Made by a program: the position numbers and the translations under genes. Below, in pieces: positions 50,877 through 58,178 of a stretch of 64,000 nucleotides of DNA. Each line of letters opens with the position of its first letter. The stretch's first letter is position 1. Source of the DNA: Algoriphagus boritolerans DSM 17298 = JCM 18970 (GTDB taxonomy: Bacteria; Bacteroidota; Bacteroidia; Cytophagales; Cyclobacteriaceae); the NCBI RefSeq assembly GCF_900108085.1, contig NZ_FNVR01000002.1, positions 103,252 to 167,251 on the forward strand. The letters are read 5' to 3'. The notes under the pieces are model-generated. The model did no database searches. It saw only the letters and a list, made by a program, of their open reading frames with translations, and was not told the origin of the DNA.

Positions 50877-52220
50877 TTAATTTTTTCTTAAAAAAGTGAT
50901 TCGTTCGCCGTTTTTTTCCTCGTGAAATGTTCCTTCCTCATACGCCAGGTGTCCTGAAACGATCGTGTGAGTCACTTTAGATTGGAACGTATGTCCTTCA
51001 AAGGGCGACCAGCCACATTTTGACAAAATGTTTTCTTTGGAAACTGTCCAAGGAGAATTCAGATTCACTAAAACCAAATCCCCGAAATATCCTTCACGGA
51101 TGAAGCCCCTCTCCTCGATCTGAAAAAGGGTCGCAACATGATGCGACATCTTTTGGACAATTTTTTCCAGCGAGATTTTTCCTTGGTGGAAAAAGTCCAA
51201 CATCGCTACCAAACTATGCTGATTCAAAGGCCCACCTGAAGGTGCTTTGGTATAGACCTGAGACTTTTCTTCCAACGTATGCGGGGCATGATCCGTCGCG
51301 ATGACATCGATTCGGTCATCCAGCACCGCTTGAAAAATTTGTTCCCGGTCATGGGCGGTTTTTACCGCAGGATTCCATTTGATCAGATTGCCTTTGGTCG
51401 CATAATCTTCCTCAGAAAACCACATGTGATGGATACAGGCCTCTGCGGTCACGCGCTTTTCTTCCAATGGTATGGAATTGTCAAACAGCTCCAGTTCTTT
51501 TGCAGTACTAATGTGAAGAATGTGGAGCCTGGTTCCATATTTTTTAGCCATGGCCACGGCTCGACTCGACGCGTTGTAACAAGCCTCCTCAGATCTAATC
51601 TTGGGGTGGAATTTCACCGGGATATCATCCCCATAGATCGCCTTAAATTCCTCGAGATTGGCTTTGATGATGTGATCATTTTCAGAATGAATTGCTAAAA
51701 GTCCCTTGTAATTCTTGAAAATTCCTTCCAGCGACTCGATGTTATCCACTACCATATTGCCGGTGGATGAGCCCTGAAAAACTTTCAGCCCGCAAACCCT
51801 GTGTAGGTCTAGTTTTAGGATTTCATCCAGATTATCATTGGTTCCTCCAAAAAAGAAAGAATAATTGGCGAGGGAAACTTCCTTTGCTCGGGCGTATTTT
51901 TCTTCCAATAGAGGAATTGTTACAGCCTGTGGGACTGTGTTTGGCATCTCCATATAAGTGGTCGTGCCGCCCGCCACTCCAGCTTTGGCTTCGGTATAAA
52001 TTTCTGCCTTGTGGGTTAATCCCGGCTCCCGAAAGTGAACCTGATCATCAATTACTCCCGGTAGAAGGTGTTTTCCCTCCCCATTGATGTGAATATCAGC
52101 CGATTCAACGCTTAAGTCAGTTCCGATTTTGGCGATTCGGCCATCCCTGACCAAAACATCGCCCGGGCAAATCCGGCCTTCATTGACTATATTTGCACCG
52201 GTGATCAGGATACTTTTCAT
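50877..52220 (-). CDS. pyrC: dihydroorotase
   Basis: The 447-residue enzyme closes N-carbamoyl-aspartate to dihydroorotate in pyrimidine synthesis. It is a class I dihydroorotase (amidohydrolase fold): metal motif DDQVHFREPG near residue 59, EMPNTVPQ near 95, LLAIHSENDH near 182, ILHISTAKE near 236 and the catalytic Asp in VIATDHAPH near 313. The ATG at 52220 gives MKSILITGANIVNEG, the family start. An allantoinase is the main alternative in this family, but no purine-degradation genes are nearby. Confidence 0.88.
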   Translation of the reverse strand: MKSILITGANIVNEGRICPGDVLVRDGRIAKIGTDLSVESADIHINGEGKHLLPGVIDDQVHFREPGLTHKAEIYTEAKAGVAGGTTTYMEMPNTVPQAVTIPLLEEKYARAKEVSLANYSFFFGGTNDNLDEILKLDLHRVCGLKVFQGSSTGNMVVDNIESLEGIFKNYKGLLAIHSENDHIIKANLEEFKAIYGDDIPVKFHPKIRSEEACYNASSRAVAMAKKYGTRLHILHISTAKELELFDNSIPLEEKRVTAEACIHHMWFSEEDYATKGNLIKWNPAVKTAHDREQIFQAVLDDRIDVIATDHAPHTLEEKSQVYTKAPSGGPLNQHSLVAMLDFFHQGKISLEKIVQKMSHHVATLFQIEERGFIREGYFGDLVLVNLNSPWTVSKENILSKCGWSPFEGHTFQSKVTHTIVSGHLAYEEGTFHEEKNGERITFLRKN

Positions 52221-52354
52221 GTGTTTATAATTTGATTTTGAATTGTCACATGGAATGCCATGAATAATCATCCCCCTGTGTGAGATTTATTCCCATGGGC
52301 ATTTCATCTTTTCATTCATTTTCGATTACCGAATTCTGTCCAAAAATAACAAAC

Positions 52355-53713
52355 ATGAGTGATCAAGCCTTAGGTTTTGATGCTTTTAAGCTAAATAAAC
52401 AATTGCTCGAAGCAGTGACCGCTGCAGGCTACACGCAACCGACCCCGATTCAGGAAAAAGCAATCCCATTGGCCCTTGCCGGGCATGATGTGCTCGGAAT
52501 TGCGCAGACAGGTACCGGAAAAACGGCCGCTTATGTCCTTCCGCTGCTGATGAAAGTCAAATATGCACAAGGTCTCCATCCGCGTGGAATCATCCTTGCG
52601 CCTACTCGCGAGCTGGTCATGCAGATTGAAGAAGTAGCAAAGCAGCTTGCCCAAAATACCGATCTGCGAATCGTAAGCCTCTATGGAGGTTTGGGCCCTA
52701 AAACTCAAATCGAAAACATCACTGCCGGAGTGGATATTATCATTTCCACGCCAGGCAGGTTTATGGATCTGTACCGAAAGGGCACCATTTACACCAAAGA
52801 CATCAAGACGATGGTGCTAGACGAGGCGGACAAAATCATGGATATGGGCTTTATGCCTCAGATTCGGTCTATTTTGGAGGTGATTCCATCTAAGAGACAG
52901 AATTTGCTATTTTCAGCGACCTTCAGTGCGCGGGTGGAAAACCTAGCCTCAGAGTTTCTTGAATTTCCTGAACGAGTGGAAGTGACGCCATCGGCAACAA
53001 CTGCCGAAACCATCGGCCAAGTCAAATATCACGTCCCAAATATCAAAACCAAGATCAACCTCTTGGAGCATTTGCTTGCAAACGAGGAAATCAACAGGGC
53101 GATCATTTTTACACGAAGCCGAAAAAATGCCGAATCGGTTTTTAGCTTTTTGGAGCGAAAGCACTTGGGGGAGATTCGTGTCATTCACGCCAACAAAGGG
53201 CAGAACACCCGGATCAACTCCATTGAGGATTTCAAAGGTGGTGAGGTGAGAATCTTGGTGGCGACAGACGTAGCTTCCCGAGGTTTGGATGTGACGATGG
53301 TCTCTCACGTGATCAATTTCGACGTGCCGCTGATCTATGAAGATTATGTGCATAGAATAGGCCGAACCGGAAGAGCAGAGCAGGAAGGTAAAGCCATTAC
53401 ATTTGTGAATCCGGCTGAAATCTATCACTTTGACCGGATCGAGGATATCATTCGCATGCGTGTGGATTTATTGCCAATCCCGGGTGTGGTGGATGTTCCT
53501 GATACACCTTTTGAGGAAAAGCAAGGGTATGAGCGTGAACTGGATCGACTAAAACAACGTGATAATCCGGATTACAAAGGTGCGTTCCATGAGAAAAAAG
53601 CTCCTCCAAAAGTCAATATCGGTAAAGGGGAAAAGGTTCGGGCCAAAAAGCATGTGAAGAAACCCAACCGAAATCAGATGAAAACGAAGAACCAGAAGAA
53701 TAAGGGGAAATAA
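52355..53713 (+). CDS. DEAD-box RNA helicase
   Basis: The 452-residue ATP-dependent RNA helicase shows all family motifs: Q motif GYTQPTPIQ, motif I AQTGTGKT, PTREL, TPGR, DEAD in VLDEADKIMDMGF, SAT, RGLD and HRIGRTGR. The tail (about 400-452) is very Lys-rich (KKAPPKVNIGKG, KAKKHVKKPNRNQMK), as in RhlE-like proteins, and should bind RNA. The ATG at 52355 fits the family start; upstream in-frame codons do not. The role is ribosome assembly or RNA decay, perhaps in the cold. Confidence 0.93.
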   Translation: MSDQALGFDAFKLNKQLLEAVTAAGYTQPTPIQEKAIPLALAGHDVLGIAQTGTGKTAAYVLPLLMKVKYAQGLHPRGIILAPTRELVMQIEEVAKQLAQNTDLRIVSLYGGLGPKTQIENITAGVDIIISTPGRFMDLYRKGTIYTKDIKTMVLDEADKIMDMGFMPQIRSILEVIPSKRQNLLFSATFSARVENLASEFLEFPERVEVTPSATTAETIGQVKYHVPNIKTKINLLEHLLANEEINRAIIFTRSRKNAESVFSFLERKHLGEIRVIHANKGQNTRINSIEDFKGGEVRILVATDVASRGLDVTMVSHVINFDVPLIYEDYVHRIGRTGRAEQEGKAITFVNPAEIYHFDRIEDIIRMRVDLLPIPGVVDVPDTPFEEKQGYERELDRLKQRDNPDYKGAFHEKKAPPKVNIGKGEKVRAKKHVKKPNRNQMKTKNQKNKGK

Positions 53714-53905
53714 TTTTTTTAATAAAATTAGTTGCATTGTTTTTTTTTTTTTTCTTGAACTTAGAAATGTTTGCAAACAACTAAGTAAAAGTTTAATCTA
53801 AACAACAAAAGAAATCGAGCATGACTAAAAAGTCACACACTGGGATGATTATAATGCATGCGAGATTCCATCTGACCAATAAATATCAAATTATAAACAG
53901 ATGAA
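53714..53905. other. AT-rich spacer with T14 tract, stem-loop and sdaA-like segment
   Basis: No gene is seen. It holds a run of 14 T (53740-53753), a nested palindrome ACTTAG..GTTTGCAAAC..CTAAGT (53759-53786), and a segment matching the 3-prime end of sdaA (53811-53854). It separates the helicase gene from the accessory cassette and should hold the promoter of that cassette. Confidence 0.6.
53811..53854 (+). repeat. near-copy of the sdaA 3-prime end
   Basis: GAAATCGAGCATGAC (53811-53825) equals 63956-63970, and after 6 instead of 7 unlike bases, a 23-base stretch (53832-53854) equals 63978-64000, which covers the last sdaA codons and six bases beyond the stop. The copy cannot encode anything: the frame hits TAA at 53826. 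The match at the sdaA side reaches the window edge and may extend further. Confidence 0.85.
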
Positions 53906-54145
53906 ATGAACCTAATTAAAAAGATTTCCTGTTTTTCATTACTAGTTTTATTTTCATTCTCATTAATTCCTAGTCAGGGAATGGCTCAAGGAATGGGCGG
54001 TGATGGTTCTGGATGTTCCATGACTGTTTTAGGAGAAGAAATTAAGTGTACCAGAGTTTGGTGCTCTTCTACAATGAGTATGAGTGGCTGTAGTTTTAGT
54101 GGAGCACTTGCTAGTCAAACTTGTGATTCTTACGCCTCGTGTTAA
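53906..54145 (+). CDS. small secreted six-cysteine peptide
   Basis: The 79-residue product begins MNLIKKISCFSLLVLFSFSL, a signal peptide with likely cleavage after GMAQ (residue 28). The mature part of about 50 residues is rich in Gly, Ser and Met and has six cysteines at 37, 48, 53, 62, 73 and 79, so three disulfides are possible. The final residue is Cys. I recognise no family; NVEALA-type peptides of Bacteroidota, which also precede propeller lipoproteins, are a functional analogy only. It is followed by a hairpin and then by a DUF4221 lipoprotein gene. A role as a secreted signal, toxin or structural peptide is open. Confidence 0.75.
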   Translation: MNLIKKISCFSLLVLFSFSLIPSQGMAQGMGGDGSGCSMTVLGEEIKCTRVWCSSTMSMSGCSFSGALASQTCDSYASC

Positions 54146-54152
54146 AAATTAA

Positions 54153-54178
54153 GGGTTGGAGAGATCCAACCCTAATCC
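54153..54178 (+). terminator. hairpin between peptide gene and DUF4221 gene
   Basis: GGGTTGGA-GAGA-TCCAACCC (54153-54172) is a perfect 8-bp stem, 7 bases after the peptide stop region, followed by TAATCCTTTTC. It could stop most transcripts after the peptide gene, so that more peptide mRNA than lipoprotein mRNA is made. Confidence 0.6.
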
Positions 54179-54191
54179 TTTTCTGTCAAAT

Positions 54192-55304
54192 ATGAGAACT
54201 CTCAAATTATCCATTATTCCAATTATTTTTATTATCTCCTGCAATTCAAAACCTATCAAATTAGAGTTGATTCCTGAAATAAAAGATGTCGTAATCCCAA
54301 TCACATCTGATCAACTCAGCTCTTATCAGGTCTTAAGTAATTATTCGGACGATGGTACAGAAAAGTTAATCGCCTACAACGGATCAAAGCATTCCCTTGA
54401 TTATTTTGATCTTGATAATTCAAAAGTATTAAAATCAGAGAATCTCTTTTTTGAAGGGCCAAATGGTGTTGGAGCAATTGAATCAATTTACTGGCATAAT
54501 TCAGATTCGATTTTTGCTTATGAACGAGGAAAAGTTCATGTTCTAAATGAAAGTGGCCAAAAAGTAAATTCATTTGACCTGTATCATCTTTTTTCAGATA
54601 AAAATTTGGGTGATCCGGTTTGTAATTTTTATTTCAAACTTAAGTATCATCAAAAACAAAAGTTGATTTTCTTTTCCCTCATTCATCATGGAGAAAGCCT
54701 TGAAGAAAGGGCTGCTTTGCCTTTGGTTGCTTCTTTGAATATTGAAACTTTGGAAGTAAAGCCTCTTTCTATTAGGCATACGGAGCATTATAAAAAAGTC
54801 AGTGGAAATGTAGGTTTCATTACCTATCTGGGCTTTCAAGATTTTATGGGTGATCGAATGATCTATAATTTTCAATACGAATCCACGCTTCTCTCTCTAA
54901 ATGGAGTTAATCAGGAAAAATCGGAAAGTAAGGTACACGAGATGAAATTCACCCCGGAACTACTAGCATTGGATAATATTGATGAACACGCAATTGAAAA
55001 CCCTCATTTCCTAACTCCCATTCCTGATAACTACCGCAATTTGGTTTACAGAGGAATTTGGGATTCGCCTGATCCTTCTCTGCCTGAGTCTGGCTTTACT
55101 GAAAAGAAAATTTCAATCTCGGTATTTGATTCCGACCTTAATTTAATTTCAAACTACAGCCTCCCCAATTACACCTATCAAATCAATAATTGGTTTGTAA
55201 ATGAAAATGGATTGTACCTGAATTATGCCCATCCTCGAAACCAAAAGGTCTCTGAAAATTATTTGGTATTTCATATTTTTCAATTTGGTCAGGTGGAGAA
55301 CTGA
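54192..55304 (+). CDS. DUF4221-like lipoprotein, probable beta-propeller
   Basis: The 370-residue protein has a lipoprotein signal (IPIIFIISC, Cys17). The mature part shows repeated strands and the family-like words KLIAYNGSKHSLDYFDLDN and FFEGPNGVGAIESIYWHNSDS (EGPNG at 88-92), typical of DUF4221/BF3270-like lipoproteins, which likely form a six-bladed propeller on the cell surface. It is AT-rich compared with flanking genes. The stop is 2 bases before the hydrolase ATG, so both are co-translated. Close pairing with a secreted Cys-rich peptide suggests that it may bind or display that peptide; this is inference. Confidence 0.75.
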   Translation: MRTLKLSIIPIIFIISCNSKPIKLELIPEIKDVVIPITSDQLSSYQVLSNYSDDGTEKLIAYNGSKHSLDYFDLDNSKVLKSENLFFEGPNGVGAIESIYWHNSDSIFAYERGKVHVLNESGQKVNSFDLYHLFSDKNLGDPVCNFYFKLKYHQKQKLIFFSLIHHGESLEERAALPLVASLNIETLEVKPLSIRHTEHYKKVSGNVGFITYLGFQDFMGDRMIYNFQYESTLLSLNGVNQEKSESKVHEMKFTPELLALDNIDEHAIENPHFLTPIPDNYRNLVYRGIWDSPDPSLPESGFTEKKISISVFDSDLNLISNYSLPNYTYQINNWFVNENGLYLNYAHPRNQKVSENYLVFHIFQFGQVEN

Positions 55305-55306
55305 TA

Positions 55307-56452
55307 ATGATTGCAGCGATTAATTTAATATTTGGACTTTTTTTCAATCCCATAGCAGAAACTATTATAGTTCCGCTCGATCATGGAGATCCTCAAAGCA
55401 GGAAGATTACAGTCACCTATCATTTTGAAAATGAATTTGATCCTAGAAGAGAGACGGTTTTCACTGTGGATGACCCGATCGATTATGCCTTTCAGGGATT
55501 TGATTTAAGTGAATCTATCAAAGCAGAATTCAATTGGGTTCGAATTTCAGGAAGACATTTTTCCAAAGAACTTGAAAAATTTATTCATGAAAATGCAAAT
55601 CAGGATTGGGAGAAAATATATCGTTGGCTTAATCAAAACCAGGTTTCCCAAGACATAGAGTTGATTCGAAAGAAGATCCTTTGTGAAAGGAAAGTTATGC
55701 TAATTGGTTATTCCTCCTCTACCGGAATTTTGCTTCATTATTTGTCTACTTATTCTCAAAGCGTCGACAAACTGATTTGCATCAATCCATTTCTAATGGA
55801 TATTCAGACGAACCTTAGTTTTTGGAATTTTTCAAACTATTTTCAAAATCAACCCACCGTTTTAACTGATGCCGAATTCTTTGGATTTGCTTACAGATCT
55901 TCCGTGGATTATTTCAATTCTGACCCATCCTTGAGAGATAGTTTGATTGATTCATCGATGAAAGATTTTAAAGAAAACCATTCAAATTCGATGGAAATAA
56001 AGTTTCCAACATCTTTTGCTGTTCGTGCCTTCGAGCATACCATAGAACTCATGGCTGATGGGAATTCCGATTTTCCTGTTGCAAATTTTTTAAAAGAGAA
56101 AAGTGAACCGTTTTGGACAACGTACTTGGAGAAAAGGTTCTCTTTGATAGGGACAAACTATGATGTGGGATTGAGCTTTGGAGGTCAAGTGATAATTCTT
56201 GGAAGTGCTTATGACCTCTTGATCAATCCAAAAGTTGTTGATGTACTTGCTGAGTTTTTTCCGAGGAGTACTTTGGTGTTATTTAGAGACGGACATTCTT
56301 TGGAAAAGACCAAAAAAGCAGAAGAATTCTCCGATTTACTTTTAGCTTTTTTGGAAAATGATTTTGAATCGAAAGTAAAAGCATATCAAAGCCTGACAGA
56401 ATTAAACCTCCTTTTTCTTGGGAAAGATTACAACAATATCCGTGTAGACTAG
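55307..56452 (+). CDS. alpha/beta hydrolase, S33 peptidase-like
   Basis: The 381-residue protein has an N-terminal hydrophobic segment (MIAAINLIFGLFFNPIA) that may export it. IIVPLDHGDPQSRKITVTYH recalls the start of prolyl-aminopeptidase-type S33 hydrolases. The nucleophile elbow is GYSSSTG with Ser136, the acid is probably Asp303 (GSAYDLL), and the base His330 (RDGHSLEK), so the triad looks complete. A helical cap of about 120 residues lies between 165 and 285. It is AT-rich and forms an operon with the DUF4221 lipoprotein. Cleavage of the small peptide encoded upstream is one possible task, not shown by sequence. Confidence 0.7.
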   Translation: MIAAINLIFGLFFNPIAETIIVPLDHGDPQSRKITVTYHFENEFDPRRETVFTVDDPIDYAFQGFDLSESIKAEFNWVRISGRHFSKELEKFIHENANQDWEKIYRWLNQNQVSQDIELIRKKILCERKVMLIGYSSSTGILLHYLSTYSQSVDKLICINPFLMDIQTNLSFWNFSNYFQNQPTVLTDAEFFGFAYRSSVDYFNSDPSLRDSLIDSSMKDFKENHSNSMEIKFPTSFAVRAFEHTIELMADGNSDFPVANFLKEKSEPFWTTYLEKRFSLIGTNYDVGLSFGGQVIILGSAYDLLINPKVVDVLAEFFPRSTLVLFRDGHSLEKTKKAEEFSDLLLAFLENDFESKVKAYQSLTELNLLFLGKDYNNIRVD

Positions 56453-56460
56453 GAACAAAA

Positions 56461-56487
56461 AAAGGTCCCGTGCAATCGGGACCTTTC
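56461..56487. terminator. bidirectional terminator between cassette and M28 gene
   Basis: AAAGGTCCCG-TGCAAT-CGGGACCTTT (56461-56486) is a 10-bp perfect stem with A/T tails on both sides, between convergent genes. Confidence 0.85.
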
Positions 56488-56490
56488 TAT

Positions 56491-57987
56491 TTATCTCTCA
56501 GTTCTGGTATTCGAGCCATCCACAGGAGTTCTTTGCTCTCTGTTGGCAAGATCCCAAGCCGTGTGGAAGATTAGCTGTGCACGTTTCGTCAACAGAGGGA
56601 ATTCGATTTTGTCCACCGTATCCGTCACTTGGTGATAGTCATCATGCACTCCGTTGAAGAAGAATATTACCGGGATGTTGTGCTTCGCGAAGTTGTAGTG
56701 ATCCGATCTGTAGTAGAATCTGTTTGGATCGTCTTCCGCGTCATAGCGGTAATCAAGGATCAGATTGGTATAGGTGATGTTGTTATATTCATTGATTTTC
56801 TTCAGGTGAGAAGAAAGCATCTCCGAACCGATCACATAGATATAATCCTTGTTTTCTTCTTTCTGGTATTCGTAGTCGATACGACCTACCATGTCAATGT
56901 TGATGTTGTTAACCGTATTTGCCAATGGGAAAACCGGGTTGTCTCCATAATGGGCTGAACCTAAAAGTCCTTTTTCTTCACCGGTCACATTGAGGAAAAG
57001 AATACTTCTTCGAGGCTTCATCCCGTCTTTGGCAGCTTGTGCAAAAGCCTCTGCAATCTCCATCACTGAGACTGTTCCCGACCCGTCATCATCTGCACCA
57101 TTGAATACTTCACCCGTGGAGCTTACACCCACATGGTCATAGTGTGAGGAGATCACGAGTACTTCCTCTTTTTTGTCTGTTCCTTCCAAAAATCCCATCA
57201 CGTTGACGGCATCTACAGGAGTTTTGGTTTTTACTACTTGGTAAATTACTTTTTGGGAAGCGATGGATTCAGGAGTTGACTTTGCAGCTTCTTTCAATTT
57301 TTCCACAGGAGTGTTGAAAAGTTGGCCCATCTTGTCGGAGCTCACCATAAAGATTGGTCTTTGTTCCGTTTCTTTATCAAAACCTATTCTACCTTTTCCT
57401 GCCAGAGTTTTGTAACGATTGGCAATCCGGTCGAAATTTGCCTGACCTTCCATCGAAACGATGACAATTCCGGCAGCGCCTGCATCCATTACTTTTTTCA
57501 CCAGATCATTGCTCCGAACGCCTACTGCCCAAAGGCCGACAAGCTTTCCCTTTACATCAACTTTTGCCAGATTTTCATCAGTGACTAAGCCAAGAAATAC
57601 CAATTCAGACTTGGCCGTTTTTGCCATGTTTCCGTCTCCTGTGAAGACGAAATCCTCGTTTTCGACAAGTTTGGATTTACCGACCTGCAAAGTGACCTTG
57701 CTGAAGTTGGCAGTGACCAATGGAACACTTTGGAAAAAGCTTCCATTTACCGGTCCTGTGAGACCTAAGTTTTTGTAAAAATCCGCTAAATATTGAGCGG
57801 CAAGTTTACCTGTTTCAGACCCTGTATCACGGCCCTGCATTTGGTCCGAAGCAAGGTAAGTTAGGTGCTTAGTCAAGTCTTCTACGCTGATAGTATTTGC
57901 GTATTTGACTTGTGGGGAAGTTTGTGAAAAAGAGGGAAAAGCCATTCCTAAGGCAATTACACCACTTAGTATTAATTTTTTATGCAT
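56491..57987 (-). CDS. M28 family zinc aminopeptidase, secreted
   Basis: The 498-residue protein has a signal peptide (ends FSQ near residue 22), an inserted PA domain (about 125-235) and an M28 catalytic domain. Two-zinc ligands are visible: His285 in SSHYDHVG, Asp300 in NGADDDGSG, Glu338 next to catalytic Glu337 in VTGEEKGLLGS, Asp365 in NIDMVGR, and a His in DDYHQVTD. It should cut N-terminal residues from peptides in the periplasm or outside. It is convergent with the accessory cassette and shares its terminator. Confidence 0.9.
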   Translation of the reverse strand: MHKKLILSGVIALGMAFPSFSQTSPQVKYANTISVEDLTKHLTYLASDQMQGRDTGSETGKLAAQYLADFYKNLGLTGPVNGSFFQSVPLVTANFSKVTLQVGKSKLVENEDFVFTGDGNMAKTAKSELVFLGLVTDENLAKVDVKGKLVGLWAVGVRSNDLVKKVMDAGAAGIVIVSMEGQANFDRIANRYKTLAGKGRIGFDKETEQRPIFMVSSDKMGQLFNTPVEKLKEAAKSTPESIASQKVIYQVVKTKTPVDAVNVMGFLEGTDKKEEVLVISSHYDHVGVSSTGEVFNGADDDGSGTVSVMEIAEAFAQAAKDGMKPRRSILFLNVTGEEKGLLGSAHYGDNPVFPLANTVNNINIDMVGRIDYEYQKEENKDYIYVIGSEMLSSHLKKINEYNNITYTNLILDYRYDAEDDPNRFYYRSDHYNFAKHNIPVIFFFNGVHDDYHQVTDTVDKIEFPLLTKRAQLIFHTAWDLANREQRTPVDGSNTRTER

Positions 57988-58111
57988 CGCGTTTTTTCTT
58001 TAGCCTGCTAAACTAGACAAATTTTTGGCCCTTGATAAAACCGTTTGTCAAGAACCGATGTTAAATGGTAAATTATTACTCGGCCGCAACCCCTTTTCCT
58101 CTTAGAAATAG

Positions 58112-58119
58112 TACCTTTG
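58112..58119 (+). promoter_or_regulatory. gcvP promoter -7 box
   Basis: TACCTTTG matches TAnnTTTG and predicts a leader of about 55 bases before the gcvP ATG. No TTG at the -33 distance. No glycine-riboswitch fold was recognised in this short leader. Confidence 0.5.
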
Positions 58120-58178
58120 CGCTCGTAAAAACAGGATGGTTTTAAACCCAAATACATCACAATTCCCAAGCGTTCTTT

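Noticed and set aside
53740..53753. T14 tract as terminator of the helicase gene
   Set aside because: No stable stem directly precedes the tract; it may aid termination but is not called as a terminator.
54316..54573. Minus-strand frames inside the DUF4221 gene
   Set aside because: They are antisense shadows in AT-rich coding DNA; the plus frame has a lipoprotein signal and family words.
58120..58178. Glycine riboswitch before gcvP
   Set aside because: The predicted leader is only about 55 bases and shows no glycine-aptamer core.
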